Of a stretch of 64,000 nucleotides of DNA, positions 25,386 through 34,793 are shown piece by piece (position 1 is the stretch's first letter; each line of letters starts with the position of its first letter). The position numbers were made by a program, and so were the translations under genes. This stretch comes from Myxococcales bacterium. Lineage in GTDB: Bacteria > Myxococcota_A > Polyangia > Fen-1088. Where the stretch lies: the NCBI GenBank assembly GCA_003142855.1, contig PLNW01000166.1, forward strand, positions 1-64,000, read 5' to 3'. The notes beneath the pieces were generated by a model, which searched no databases, had not been told where the DNA came from, and saw only the letters and a list, made by a program, of their open reading frames with translations.

Positions 25386-26105
25386 GTGGCGCATTACGTC
25401 GATCTCCACTCGCACTTCCTTCCCGGCCTTGACGACGGAGCCGACGACCTCCCCACTTGTCTCAGCATGGTGCGTGCCCTGTTCGAGATGGGCTTCTCTG
25501 ACCTGTGCGCCACTCCCCACCAATTCGCGGGAAGGTTCCAACCCCCGCTCGACGAGGTCAGGCTGACCTTTGACCAAGTAACCCGAGAAATTGTGAAGCT
25601 GATGCCTGAGGTACGTCTCCGCCTCGGCGCCGAGAACTACTGGGACGACATCCTCGCCACCCGACTGCGCCACGGGGAAACACCCTGCTACGATGGTGGC
25701 AAGGCATTCCTTTTTGAGATCAGCCCCGTTGTCCTGCCGCCTCGGCTCGAAGCAGCCCTTTTCGACATACGGGTTTCCGGGCTACTTCCCGTGCTGGCCC
25801 ACCCCGAACGGTATTCGGCGGTACAACGCGACCCCGCCGTGGCCGAGGGATTGAGCCGCCAAGCCGCGTTGCTGGTTGACCTGGCTGCGCTGTCCGGGAC
25901 CGGCGACCGCGCTGAAGTCAAGACGGCCCGACGACTGGTCGAGGAGGGCCTTGCCCACGCCGCGGCCTCTGACTTGCATTCCCCAGAAGACGGCCGGTCT
26001 GTCGCTTCGGGACTGGGCTGGATCGAGAAACGTCTGGGTGCCGAAGTGGTCACGCGATTGCTCAGCGACAATCCCCGCCGTATCTTGGTAGGCGAACTCC
26101 CCTAG
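25386..26105 (+). CDS. CpsB/CapC-type tyrosine phosphatase (PHP domain)
   Basis: 239 residues from a GTG start. Metal-dependent PHP-fold phosphatase: YVDLHSHFLPGLDDGADD is the diagnostic first motif, followed by CATPHQF, RLGAENYWDD, LLPVLAHPERY and ASDLHSPEDG, which supply the metal ligands. This family removes phosphate from tyrosine-rich tails of bacterial BY kinases that control capsule and exopolysaccharide export. No BY kinase or export genes are in the window. It is followed after 29 bp by a flippase-like gene, consistent with a glycan-related unit. Confidence 0.85.
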   Translation: MAHYVDLHSHFLPGLDDGADDLPTCLSMVRALFEMGFSDLCATPHQFAGRFQPPLDEVRLTFDQVTREIVKLMPEVRLRLGAENYWDDILATRLRHGETPCYDGGKAFLFEISPVVLPPRLEAALFDIRVSGLLPVLAHPERYSAVQRDPAVAEGLSRQAALLVDLAALSGTGDRAEVKTARRLVEEGLAHAAASDLHSPEDGRSVASGLGWIEKRLGAEVVTRLLSDNPRRILVGELP

Positions 26106-26134
26106 AACGCTCTGCACTGAAAAGGTCCATTCCC

Positions 26135-27184
26135 TTGAAGCTGTTTGTCAAAGTTTTCCTGTCCCTGCTGGTGGGGACGTTGTGTCTCTGGCTGGCTATT
26201 CGCAAGATGGACCTTTCAGGCACGGCATCGGTGCTGCGCGGCCTGCCACTTTCGGCGGTTCTGATCTACGCGGCCACCATGGTTCCCACGCATCTCTTCA
26301 GAGCGTGGCGCTGGAAGTACCTCTTGCGTCCCATCGGCGTGTCCCTGAGCTTCCGCCGCTTGATGATCATCTCAACCGTGGGGTTCATGGCCATCCTGGC
26401 CTTGCCCTTCCGGCTCGGCGAATTCGCGCGGCCGTATTACGTCGTGCGCGGCGGGCAGTCACGCATGAGCGCCCTTCTGGGTACGGTCGCGGTGGAGCGC
26501 ATCGTGGACGGGCTGGTGATCTCCATCCTTTTCTTCATCACGTACATGCTGGCTTTCCGGGCGGGTGGGTCGGGCTACTCCTCGATTCTGGCCGGCGCCG
26601 CTTGGTTGTCCTTGATTGGCTTCCTCTCTCTCACGATTTTTCTGGCCTGCGCCTTGCGCTGGACCGAAAAGACGATTCGGCTGGTTCTGGCGGCAACCCT
26701 TTTGCGACGTTTCGCTCCTGCCACGGCCGAACGCCTGGCCGACAAGCTGCGCGCCTTGATCCAAGGTTTTCGAGCCTTGCGTGAGCCGCGCAACATGATT
26801 CCGTTCCTGGCCCAAACGGTGCTCTACTGGTTCAGCAACGGATTTGGAATGTGGCTGCTCGCACGCGACATGCAACTTGCCATCCCTCTCACGGGTGCGT
26901 TCGCGGCCATGGCTTTTACCGGCGTGCTCATTTCCCTGCCCAATTCGCCAGGTCTGGTGGGCCAGTTTCATGCGGGCGTTCTCATTGCTTTGGGCGCCTA
27001 CTTGCCTGCGGCCACGGTCAGCTCCTTCGGCGGCGCCTACGCCATCGCTCTCCATGGAATCCAGTTTGTGTGGTACGTGGGATGGGGATTTCTTGCGCTC
27101 TGGGCGGTGGGCGAAGGCTCCCGCTCACTGCGCACCATGGTTGTCGAATCCAAACGCGCGGTTGAGGAGGGAGAGGCCTCTTGA
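26135..27184 (+). CDS. flippase-like integral membrane protein (LPG synthase TM-domain family)
   Basis: 349 residues from a TTG start (MKLFVKVFLSLLVGTLCLWL). About eight membrane helices. Family features include PTHLFRAWRWKYLLRPIG, LPFRLGEFARPYYVVR, VERIVDGLVISILFF and the late SLPNSPGLVGQFHAGV segment, typical of the lysyl-phosphatidylglycerol synthase membrane domain/AglD-like proteins (UPF0104). No aminoacyl-transfer domain. It probably moves a lipid or lipid-linked sugar across the inner membrane. It is a paralogue of the gene at 9645. Its stop codon overlaps the next start codon (TGATG). Confidence 0.8.
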   Translation: MKLFVKVFLSLLVGTLCLWLAIRKMDLSGTASVLRGLPLSAVLIYAATMVPTHLFRAWRWKYLLRPIGVSLSFRRLMIISTVGFMAILALPFRLGEFARPYYVVRGGQSRMSALLGTVAVERIVDGLVISILFFITYMLAFRAGGSGYSSILAGAAWLSLIGFLSLTIFLACALRWTEKTIRLVLAATLLRRFAPATAERLADKLRALIQGFRALREPRNMIPFLAQTVLYWFSNGFGMWLLARDMQLAIPLTGAFAAMAFTGVLISLPNSPGLVGQFHAGVLIALGAYLPAATVSSFGGAYAIALHGIQFVWYVGWGFLALWAVGEGSRSLRTMVVESKRAVEEGEAS

Positions 27185-27624
27185 TGCGAGGCACACCACG
27201 TAGGGCTTCCCTACTCGCGCTCATCCTGGCGGGGCTGTGCATCGCGCCGATCGCGGCAGAGGCGCGCAGCGTGGGCACGGTCCCGTATCCGATAGCCGAC
27301 GTCTGGCCGACGGCTGTGCGCTTCTTGCGCATCGACCGCAATTGCGCAATTCGCGAGAAAGATGAGGCCGCCGGCTACATCCTGTTTGATTACCCGGAAG
27401 GTGGGAAGCTCCACAAAGGGTCACTCGAGCTCGTGCGAACCAGCGACGGCGACGGTCGCGACATCACACGTGTCGTGGCCACGCTGCCCGACCTGCCCCA
27501 CTACCTTGAGCAGCTCTTGCTCGACAAGCTGGCCGCCAAGCTGCGCGAGGACCACGGCTCTCCCGCACCGCCACCGACTCGCAAGCCCGAGCCAACAGCG
27601 CCCGACGGCGGCGCCTCACCCTGA
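27184..27624 (+). CDS. secreted hypothetical protein
   Basis: 146 residues from ATG 27184, overlapping the preceding stop codon by one base. It has a Sec signal peptide (RASLLALILAGLCIAPIAA-EA). The mature domain (YPIADVWPTAVRFLRIDRNC, EKDEAAGYILFDYPEGGK, DITRVVATLPDLPHYLEQ) has an alpha/beta pattern like small periplasmic domains that follow lipid or polysaccharide transport genes. It ends in a Pro-rich disordered tail. No family recognised. The overlap implies a functional link with the flippase-like protein. Confidence 0.65.
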   Translation: MRGTPRRASLLALILAGLCIAPIAAEARSVGTVPYPIADVWPTAVRFLRIDRNCAIREKDEAAGYILFDYPEGGKLHKGSLELVRTSDGDGRDITRVVATLPDLPHYLEQLLLDKLAAKLREDHGSPAPPPTRKPEPTAPDGGASP

Positions 27625-27936
27625 AAGGCTGAGAGCAGGTACGTCCGAACCCAAAGACGGTGAGCCAATCCCTGGCTGCAGCTGGGTAGGCCGTAGACTG
27701 CAATGTCCCTTAGCATCCGGCCGACAAGCCGGGCTGCTGGCAAGGAGGGCCGAGAACCGGACCGGAATGTACTGATGTACTTGAGGACCGGAAGCGCAGG
27801 CCCGACGCCGCCAGCGGCCCAGGCCGCGTGGGCGCAGGCGAGCTTTGCTCGCCGAAGCCCGTCGCGGGAGGTGCGGAACCCTTCCAGGGTTCTGCTGTCT
27901 ATCGTCGGCCGTCGTCGCTTCTGTGGGTTGGAGCCG
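27625..27936. other. intergenic stretch with hairpins, no gene
   Basis: 312 bp between convergent genes. It contains a perfect hairpin GGCGAGC-TTT-GCTCGCC (27837-27853), a GTAC-TGAT-GTAC element (27769-27780) flanked by two ACCGGA copies, and GGCC-rich short repeats. This composition resembles small dispersed intergenic repeats of GC-rich bacteria. The plus-strand reading frame that continues from here through the next gene is a shadow of that gene. Confidence 0.35.
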
Positions 27937-29643
27937 CTAGTGAAGCTGGAAGGGCCAGGGGAAGCTCATCGCCTCACAAGGAGGGAACTTCGCGGTCTTG
28001 GCCGCCGCTTCCACGCAGGCTCCGCTGGGCGTACCCGCGAACTTGCCCGGCGTCACTGTCGCCGAAGCAATCCGGCCTCCCTTGGCCACCGAGATGCTGA
28101 CATTCGCGATGCCCGCAACCTTGTACTGGTTGAAGCACTCCTTCACTCTGGGCTGCACGGCCTTCATCGCACTGACAATGTCGCTTTGGGAAAGGGAGGG
28201 CAGCACCGCCGCGGTGGCCACCTTCTTGGGTTTGGGCTCTTCGCCGCCGCGCCTATTGGTGTTGACCTGATCGAGCAAGTCATCGATGGAGCCACCCTTC
28301 TTCGGCTTGGCTGGGGCTGGGGCTGGGGCTGGGGCTGGCGCAGCCACCGGCTGAGACGCGGGCTGCGCACCCTTGGCCGACGACGCAGCCTCGGGCTGGG
28401 CTTTGGCAACCGACTTGCCGCCCTTGCCCGATGGCTTCTTCTTCTCCGTCGCTGCCTTCTCCTCGCTCGGCTTCTCCTCGCCCGTGGCAGGCTTGGCGGG
28501 CTGGGCAGCCGTCGGGGCACCAGGGCTTGGCGCCGCGGCTGGCGCTGGGGCTGGCTGTGTCACCAGCGCGGGCACGACGATCTGCGGAGGCGCGGGTGGC
28601 GGCGGAGGAGGCACCGACACCACCTTGTAGATGCCCAAGCCAAGGGCCACGATGCCGAGGGCGAGCACCCCCAGAACCGGGTACACCCACTTGGGCGGGC
28701 CGCTCGAAGCCATGGGAAGAAATACCGGAGCCACCGGTGAGAACTGCGGCGTCGAGAAGGTTGGCAAGGCGTCCGAGCCGCCGAAGGCGTCATCTCGGCC
28801 GGACTCTCCGATGGTTCTTGCGGCCATCGAACGAATGTCGATGAGGCCAGAGCCCTCGGTGGTCGAGGTTGTCGATGGCGCCCGCGCGCTGGTCGACGAG
28901 CTCGGCACCGCAAGTGCTTCCAGGTTGGCCAGCGAGAACAGGACCGAGTTCTCATTGCGTTGGCCGGTCATATGACTTTCCCCTGCGCCGTTGCCGGGGG
29001 CCCTGGCTGCGGGCTCAGGCGCGGGGGCAGCCGCCGCGCCAAAGGCAAACGCCGGCGATGCGGTGGCTGGCATCTCGGCCGCAGCGGACGAGTGCGCGAC
29101 GGCCGGCGAGGCGAAAAGATCAGCAGATGCGCTGGCTGCCGGGGCAGGCCTGGAGAAGATGTCCTCGCCGGGAGCCGCCGCCATAGCCGCCTCTCTAGAA
29201 GAGCCGTGCGCGCGCATGGCTGTTGAGCTGCGCCGAGCAGGCGCGGGCTCTGCCGCCGGCGCTGAAGTCGACTGAAGACCCGGGGTGGCCTGCGAGGATG
29301 GCATCTGCGCCAGTTCCGGGACGGAAGACAGCTTCACCCAGTCGGCAAGACCTTCCTTCCAGACCAGTGACTCACCCGTGATCTCACCACGCCGCAGGCG
29401 GGCCGCGATATCGGTCTCAGCCAATGGCCCCATCTGCTCGCCCTCCACCACGACGTACCAGGTGCCTTGCGCCTCGGCCGCTGCGGGCTTGGGCTCTGCG
29501 GCAGCACCGACGACCCGCTCACCGCTGCTTCTGACCACGATGATGTGGTTACACTTCTTGCATCGGATCTTGAAGGCCTTACCCTGGACCTTTTCGTCCG
29601 CTATCGAGTACTTTGCCTGACAAGCGTCACAGACGATTTTCAT
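27937..29643 (-). CDS. AgmX/GltJ-like envelope protein: zinc ribbon, GYF, TM, TonB-like domain
   Basis: 568 residues from ATG 29643. It opens with an MJ0042-type zinc ribbon (C5-x2-C8 and C28-x2-C31). A GYF_2 domain follows at about 60 to 110 (GTWYVVVEGEQMGPL). A Pro/Ala-rich linker with the ENSVLFSL motif near 225 comes next, then one membrane helix at about 316 to 342 (VYPVLGVLALGIVALGLGIY). A periplasmic Pro/Ala/Lys-rich stalk follows, with GGSIDDLLDQV. The C-terminal domain from about 480 is of AgmX/PglI type (ALPSLSQSDIV-like start, CFNQYKVAG, VTPGKFAGTP, ending in a Cys pair). GltJ/AgmX proteins join the cytoplasmic gliding motor to the outer envelope in Myxococcus. The rest of the Glt machinery is not nearby. 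Confidence 0.8.
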   Translation of the reverse strand: MKIVCDACQAKYSIADEKVQGKAFKIRCKKCNHIIVVRSSGERVVGAAAEPKPAAAEAQGTWYVVVEGEQMGPLAETDIAARLRRGEITGESLVWKEGLADWVKLSSVPELAQMPSSQATPGLQSTSAPAAEPAPARRSSTAMRAHGSSREAAMAAAPGEDIFSRPAPAASASADLFASPAVAHSSAAAEMPATASPAFAFGAAAAPAPEPAARAPGNGAGESHMTGQRNENSVLFSLANLEALAVPSSSTSARAPSTTSTTEGSGLIDIRSMAARTIGESGRDDAFGGSDALPTFSTPQFSPVAPVFLPMASSGPPKWVYPVLGVLALGIVALGLGIYKVVSVPPPPPPAPPQIVVPALVTQPAPAPAAAPSPGAPTAAQPAKPATGEEKPSEEKAATEKKKPSGKGGKSVAKAQPEAASSAKGAQPASQPVAAPAPAPAPAPAKPKKGGSIDDLLDQVNTNRRGGEEPKPKKVATAAVLPSLSQSDIVSAMKAVQPRVKECFNQYKVAGIANVSISVAKGGRIASATVTPGKFAGTPSGACVEAAAKTAKFPPCEAMSFPWPFQLH

Positions 29644-29808
29644 TGGGCCCTCATTTAGGCGTACCACGAAGAGACGGTAACCGCGCGATTATAGATATCA
29701 GTCTCCGTCTGGCAAGACGGTTTCTGTCCCATTTCCACACGTAACACTGCGCACGACCCTGACGGCAGATTCGCGAGGTACCCGCCGCGGTCGGTTGCGT
29801 GCGATAAG

Positions 29809-31116
29809 TTAGCGCGCATTCTTTGCTACGAATGGGTTGTCCTTGACTATGGTCTCGTCGCGTCCCGGCCCAACCGAAACCAGGGCCAGCGGCACGCCGA
29901 CCAGCTCGGAAATCCGCGCGACATACCGTTCAGCCGCCCCGCAAAGCTGCGTCTTTCCGGCCGACGAAGCGCCGCCTGCGAAGAGGGCCGGCCATCCCGG
30001 GAGTGTCTCGTAGACTGGCTCTACCGCCGCTAAATCGTCGGGATCCAGCGGCATCTCATCGAGCGTCTGGCCTGCCAGCCGGTACTGGACGCAGAGCTTG
30101 ACCTGATCGAGACCGGACAAGACGTCCAGCTTGGTCAGCGCCAGGGCCTGGATGCCAGACAGCCTGCATGTGAGGCGCAAGGCCGGAATATCCAACCACC
30201 CGCAGCGACGAGGCCGGCCCGTGGTGGACCCGAACTCGGTCCCCACCTCGCGCAGGCGCTCGCCCATCTGATCGTTCAGCTCCGTCGGGAAAGGCCCGTT
30301 GCCCACGCGCGTGGCATAGGCCTTCACGATTCCAATGACCGTGTCTATGCAAGTCGGCCCGATGCCGCATCCGGTACAGGCACCGCCTGCGGTCGTCGAC
30401 GACGACGTTACGAACGGATAGGTGCCGTGGTCCAGGTCGAGCAAGACACCATGGGCGCCCTCAAACAACACATTGCGGCCTGCTCGAATCTCGTCGTGGA
30501 GAAAGCGAGAAGCGTCCCGGACAAAGGGCCGAATCTCCTCACCCAGCGCCAGGTATTCCTTGACCAGGGCGTCCACATCGGGAAGCGCAGCTCCGTGCCG
30601 GAGCAGAGCGCCCGACACATAGGCCACGTTGCGCTCCACGTTGCGCCGAAACCGCTCTGGCCGCAGAAGATCTTCGACGCGGACGCCGGTGCGCGAGGCC
30701 TTGCTCTCGTAGGTCGGGCCGATCCCACGACGAGTCGTACCAATGGCGCCCGGTTCCTCTTCGCGCAGGCGGTCAAGCTCGCGATGGTGCGGGAAGGTCA
30801 GGTGGGCGCGGCCGGCGACCACCAAGTCGGTGTTCCGTGCCAGCAGGCCGTGGCTACGAAAGGCGCGCATCTCCTCGACCAGAGTGCGCAGGTCAATGAC
30901 CATGCCCTCGCCCAACACACAGGTCACGCCGGCCCTAAGCACGCCAGAGGGAATCAGGTGTGTGACGTACTTCTTCCCTTCGACAACGATGGTGTGGCCT
31001 GCGTTGGCACCGCCTCCCCAGCGCGCCACCACGTCCGCGTGCTCGGTCAGGAGGTCCACGACCTTCCCCTTCCCTTCATCGCCCCACTGGGCTCCGACAA
31101 CGACTACGACGGCCAT
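29809..31116 (-). CDS. purA: adenylosuccinate synthetase
   Basis: 435 residues. GTP-dependent condensation of IMP and aspartate, the first step of AMP synthesis. Diagnostic segments are VVVVGAQWGDEGKGKVVD (catalytic Asp), GGANAGHTI (catalytic His), TTRRGIGPTYESKASR, EGAHGVLLDLDHGTYPFVTSS and the C-terminal VGPGRDETI. Length fits the family (about 430). Transcribed leftward; 165 bp of non-coding DNA separates it from the AgmX/GltJ-like gene downstream. Cytoplasmic. Confidence 0.97.
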   Translation of the reverse strand: MAVVVVVGAQWGDEGKGKVVDLLTEHADVVARWGGGANAGHTIVVEGKKYVTHLIPSGVLRAGVTCVLGEGMVIDLRTLVEEMRAFRSHGLLARNTDLVVAGRAHLTFPHHRELDRLREEEPGAIGTTRRGIGPTYESKASRTGVRVEDLLRPERFRRNVERNVAYVSGALLRHGAALPDVDALVKEYLALGEEIRPFVRDASRFLHDEIRAGRNVLFEGAHGVLLDLDHGTYPFVTSSSTTAGGACTGCGIGPTCIDTVIGIVKAYATRVGNGPFPTELNDQMGERLREVGTEFGSTTGRPRRCGWLDIPALRLTCRLSGIQALALTKLDVLSGLDQVKLCVQYRLAGQTLDEMPLDPDDLAAVEPVYETLPGWPALFAGGASSAGKTQLCGAAERYVARISELVGVPLALVSVGPGRDETIVKDNPFVAKNAR

Positions 31117-31357
31117 GTGTCTCTCCGCGTCCGGGTGAGCGTCACCCCGTGAAATCGCCCACCCTGGGCACGACTATCCTTCATTGGGCAGTAGAATTCG
31201 AGCATCGAAAAACGCGGCCCGGCTCGGGCCTGAGGGTTTCTAGTACAGGTTCATTTCGGGGTCCAATCCAAACGTCCGCAGACGAGGATCGGCGATCGGA
31301 GCCAGTGTGAGTGACAGCGGCGGTGACGTTCCTGGATCGAATGCCCCAGGGCCGGCC

Positions 31358-31436
31358 GCCACCACTACCGTCACCGTCACCGCCCCAGTCACCGCCACGG
31401 CCACCGTCTCCGCCACTGTCACCGCCCCTGTCACCC
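31358..31436. repeat. GTCACC/GCCACC low-complexity repeat
   Basis: About 80 bp of degenerate 6-bp units (accGTC, accGCC, GTCACC) in the 395-bp gap between divergent purA and serC. Reading frames on both strands are open here only because of the repeat (Pro/Ser or Gly/Asp runs). The rest of the gap shows no gene; the serC and purA promoters must lie in it. Confidence 0.6.
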
Positions 31437-31511
31437 AAACCTCCGGTTCCTCTCCCCCTGGCGCCCGGAATCGACTATGTTTGTGCCCTCCCTCAACCCA
31501 ACGGAGTCCCC

Positions 31512-32591
31512 ATGAAGAAACGTGCGTTCAACTTCGCCGCTGGTCCTGCCACTCTTCCTTACGAGGTTCTCGAGGCCTCGGCCGCTGCCCTGCTGGACTT
31601 TCAGGGCAAGGGTTTTGGCATCGCGGAGTGTAGTCACAGGGGCAAGGAATTCGATGCGGTCCTAGATGAGACCATCGCCCGCTGCCGCAGCCTTCTGCAG
31701 ATCCCTGACACGCACGACGTGCTCTTCCTACAAGGAGGCGCGACCCAGCAGTTCGCCCTGATTCCCATGAACTTCCTCAACGGCGTGGCCGACTACGTGA
31801 TAACCGGCGAGTGGTCGAAGAAAGCCGCCGATACCGCCAAGGGCATCGCCCCGGACAAGGTGCGGGTGATCGCGTCGGGCGAATCGACTGGTTTTGATCG
31901 CCATCCGACCGGATGGACCGCTGACCCGAACGCCGCCTACCTGCACATCTGCTCGAACGAAACCGTGCACGGCAACCGTTTCGTCGAATGGCCAAAGCAC
32001 CCGACCCTGATGGTCGACGCCAGCTCGGAAATCATGTCGCGCCCGCACCCCATCGCGCGCACGGCCATGGTGTACGGTGGCGCCCAGAAGAACCTGGGCC
32101 CCCCGGGCCTCGTGCTGATCATCGTACGCAAGGACCTCTATGACCGAATTGGCAAGAGCGTGCCCAAGATCTTCAACTACAAAGTCCACGCCGAGGCCAA
32201 GAGTTGCCTGAACACGCCGCCCACCTTCGGCGTGTATGTGCTGCTCGAAACTTTCCGCTGGATGGAACGCCAGGGCGGCCTTGCGGCCATTGAAAAGCGC
32301 AATGCCGACAAAGCCAAGCTCATCTACGACGCCATTGACGGCTCGGGCGGCTTCTACAAAGGCACCGTGGCCGATCCGGCCGTGCGCAGCCACATGAACA
32401 TCACCTTCAAGCTGCCCAGCGAGCCTTTGACCGAGAAGTTCCTCAAGGAAGCCTCGGGCAAGAACATGCTGGCGCTCAAGGGCTACCGCACCGTGGGTGG
32501 CATCCGGGCCTCGGTCTACAACGGCATGCCCGTGGAAGGATGCCAGGCCCTGGCCGACCACATGCGCGAGTTCATGAAGGCCAACGGTTGA
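31512..32591 (+). CDS. serC: phosphoserine aminotransferase
   Basis: 359 residues from ATG 31512; a longer in-frame stretch upstream is low-complexity repeat and is not used. PLP-dependent class V aminotransferase that converts 3-phosphohydroxypyruvate to phosphoserine. Visible segments are RAFNFAAGPATLPYEVLE, FLQGGATQQFALIPMNFL, HICSNETVHG, DASSEIMSRP and YGGAQKNLGPPGLVLI with the PLP lysine. Length fits SerC. The TGA stop codon overlaps the TTG start of the ABC-F gene, implying coupling. Confidence 0.96.
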   Translation: MKKRAFNFAAGPATLPYEVLEASAAALLDFQGKGFGIAECSHRGKEFDAVLDETIARCRSLLQIPDTHDVLFLQGGATQQFALIPMNFLNGVADYVITGEWSKKAADTAKGIAPDKVRVIASGESTGFDRHPTGWTADPNAAYLHICSNETVHGNRFVEWPKHPTLMVDASSEIMSRPHPIARTAMVYGGAQKNLGPPGLVLIIVRKDLYDRIGKSVPKIFNYKVHAEAKSCLNTPPTFGVYVLLETFRWMERQGGLAAIEKRNADKAKLIYDAIDGSGGFYKGTVADPAVRSHMNITFKLPSEPLTEKFLKEASGKNMLALKGYRTVGGIRASVYNGMPVEGCQALADHMREFMKANG

Positions 32592-34510
32592 GCCTCGCCC
32601 AGTTCGCCGACGCACATTTCAGCTATCCTGGCACAGAGATCCTGGCCGGCGCTTCGCTGCTCATCCGGCCAGGTGATCGGCTTGCCCTGCTCGGCCCCAA
32701 CGGCACGGGCAAATCCACCGTGCTCAAGCTGCTCGCCGGCGAGCTGCAAGTGGACGCAGGAGACGCGCGCATTCTGGGGCGACAGACCGTGGCCTACCTC
32801 CGGCAATCGCACCAACTGGGCGGAGAAGGCACCGTGCTCGATGCCTTGCTGGAGCCATTCGCCCACGTGCAAGCCATGCACGAGGATCTGCAGCGCCTCG
32901 AAGCACGACTGGCCGAGGCTTCCGAGGCGGATCTCAAACACTATGGTGAGCTGCAGGAACACTACCGCCTGGAGGGCGGCTATGACCTGGAAACCCGCGT
33001 GCGCGAACTCACCCAGGACGTGGGGCTGTCACAGGCGGACCTGGGTCGGTCGCTGGCCACGTTGTCCGGCGGCGAGCGCGGCCGGCTGGAGCTGGCCAAG
33101 GTTCTGGTCCGTCAGCCCGATCTGCTCCTGCTCGACGAGCCCACCAATCACCTCGACCTTGCGGCCATCGAGCGCCTGGAGGCACGCCTGGCCGAGTATC
33201 CGGGCGCCTTCGTGCTGGTGTCGCACGACCGAGCCTTCATTCAGCGCACCTGCCGCGCGATTATCGAACTGGAGGACGGCCAGTTCGTCCGCTATTCCTT
33301 TGCCTACGACCAGTACGTGGTGGAACGCGACGCGCGCTTGGAGCGGGCTCGCGTCGAGTACCAGCGCCAGAAGGACCACGTCGAGAAGACCGAGGACTTC
33401 ATCCGGCGCAACCTGGCTGGCCAGAAGACCAAGCAAGCACAGAGCCGGCGCCGCATGCTGGAAAAGCTGGAGCGGCTCGAACGTCCCGAGGACAACTGGC
33501 AGATGGCGGGCCGGATCGCGCTCAATTTCCAGACCGGCGGCGATCTGGGCGGCAAGGAGATCGTGCGTGCGCCGAACATCAGCGTGGGTTACCCGGGCAA
33601 GCCGATTGTGACCGACGTGACAGTCAACATCTTCCGCGGAGATCGAGTGGGCATTGTGGGCCCCAACGGCTGCGGCAAGAGCACGCTGCTGAAAACTCTG
33701 GTCGGCGAACTGGCACCGTTGGCTGGCGTGGTGGAACGCGGCGCCGCCGTGCGATTGGGCTACTTCGATCAGAAACTGAGCTCACTTTCCGAGGACCGCA
33801 CCGCCATTGAAGAAATCCAATCGGTGCGCAACGATCTTTCTCCCGAGGTGGTGCGGACGTATTTGGCCAAGTTCCGCTTCTTCGGCGACGATCCTTTCCG
33901 AACGGTGCGCGGTTTTTCAGGCGGCGAGCGCAGCCGTCTGGCCCTGGCAAAAATGCTGCTGTTTCCACGCAATGTGCTGGCGCTCGACGAGCCAACCAAC
34001 CACCTGGACATCCCGGCACGCGAAACGCTGGAGCATGCGCTCGACGGATATGAAGGCACGCTAATTGTGGTCAGCCACGATCGCTACTTTCTCGATCGGG
34101 TGTGCCGGCGCCTGCTGGTGTTCGAGAATAGCACCCTGGAGGCGCACCTGGGGAACTACTCGGACTGGCGCGCGTATCGCCAGAGCCAGGCGGCGGCTGC
34201 GCCAGTGCCTGCAGCGCCGTCCCCAGTCACCCAGTCATCAACCGAAATCACCCGGGCCGCGAAGAAGGACCGCGAACGCACACAGCGCCGGCTGGAGCGC
34301 CTGGTCGAGTCGCTTGAGACTGAAGTCGCGCGCATCGAAACCGAGCTTTCGTCGCTGCGCGCGCAGCTGGCCGCCGATCACGGGGGCGACTGGCAGAAGC
34401 TGCACGCGCTGGCCGATCGCGAACGCGAACTGGGCGATCTCCTCGGCCGGCGCATGGCCGACTGGGAGAAGGCTTCGGCCGAGCTGCAGAGATTCCTGGA
34501 AGAGGTCTAG
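32588..34510 (+). CDS. ABC-F family ATPase (Uup-like)
   Basis: 640 residues from TTG 32588, which overlaps the serC stop codon; the upstream extension runs through serC and is not used. Two ABC domains without membrane segments: Walker A LLGPNGTGKST and IVGPNGCGKST, signatures LSGGERGRLELAK and FSGGERSRLALAK, and Walker B with DEPTNHLDL and DEPTNHLDI. A linker with the ABC_tran_Xtn pattern lies between them. The C-terminal 90 residues form a coiled coil (RRLERLVESLETEVARIETE), as in Uup. ABC-F proteins act on the ribosome E-site or, for Uup, also on DNA; the coil favours Uup. Confidence 0.92.
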   Translation: MSLAQFADAHFSYPGTEILAGASLLIRPGDRLALLGPNGTGKSTVLKLLAGELQVDAGDARILGRQTVAYLRQSHQLGGEGTVLDALLEPFAHVQAMHEDLQRLEARLAEASEADLKHYGELQEHYRLEGGYDLETRVRELTQDVGLSQADLGRSLATLSGGERGRLELAKVLVRQPDLLLLDEPTNHLDLAAIERLEARLAEYPGAFVLVSHDRAFIQRTCRAIIELEDGQFVRYSFAYDQYVVERDARLERARVEYQRQKDHVEKTEDFIRRNLAGQKTKQAQSRRRMLEKLERLERPEDNWQMAGRIALNFQTGGDLGGKEIVRAPNISVGYPGKPIVTDVTVNIFRGDRVGIVGPNGCGKSTLLKTLVGELAPLAGVVERGAAVRLGYFDQKLSSLSEDRTAIEEIQSVRNDLSPEVVRTYLAKFRFFGDDPFRTVRGFSGGERSRLALAKMLLFPRNVLALDEPTNHLDIPARETLEHALDGYEGTLIVVSHDRYFLDRVCRRLLVFENSTLEAHLGNYSDWRAYRQSQAAAAPVPAAPSPVTQSSTEITRAAKKDRERTQRRLERLVESLETEVARIETELSSLRAQLAADHGGDWQKLHALADRERELGDLLGRRMADWEKASAELQRFLEEV

Positions 34511-34511
34511 C

Positions 34512-34697
34512 CTATTCTTCGTCGTCTTCGTCGACGGCGGAGCGACGCTTTGCGGAGACGCACTCCAGGTCCAACTCCTCGCCGAAGATGGTATCGATCA
34601 TTTCATCAACCGAATTGCCCACAGCGTCCATGCGCCGAAGCTCCTCGCGCTCGAACTCTTCAAAGGTCCGGTAGGTCTTCATATCGCCGTAGCTCAT
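34512..34697 (-). CDS. small acidic conserved protein
   Basis: 61 residues from ATG 34697, with AAGGAG 7 bp upstream; a longer frame upstream crosses a repeat and lacks support. Sequence features are MSYGDMKTYRTFEEFEREEL, EMIDTIFGEELDLE and an acidic DEDDEE tail. No cysteine cluster or membrane segment. It resembles small acidic proteins seen in deltaproteobacterial genomes, function unknown. It is divergent from parA and convergent with the ABC-F gene. Confidence 0.65.
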   Translation of the reverse strand: MSYGDMKTYRTFEEFEREELRRMDAVGNSVDEMIDTIFGEELDLECVSAKRRSAVDEDDEE

Positions 34698-34793
34698 CGT
34701 TGTACTCCTTGTGTTGCAGGGAAATACGCTACATGTAGGTCTAAGTAGTATTGCAACCTCGGGAACCGTCAAGTTTGTGCGTCGTTTTTCATC

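Noticed and set aside
27703..28740. 345-residue plus-strand reading frame
   Set aside because: Gly/Arg/Leu-rich low-complexity product opposite the AgmX/GltJ-like gene, which has recognisable domains.
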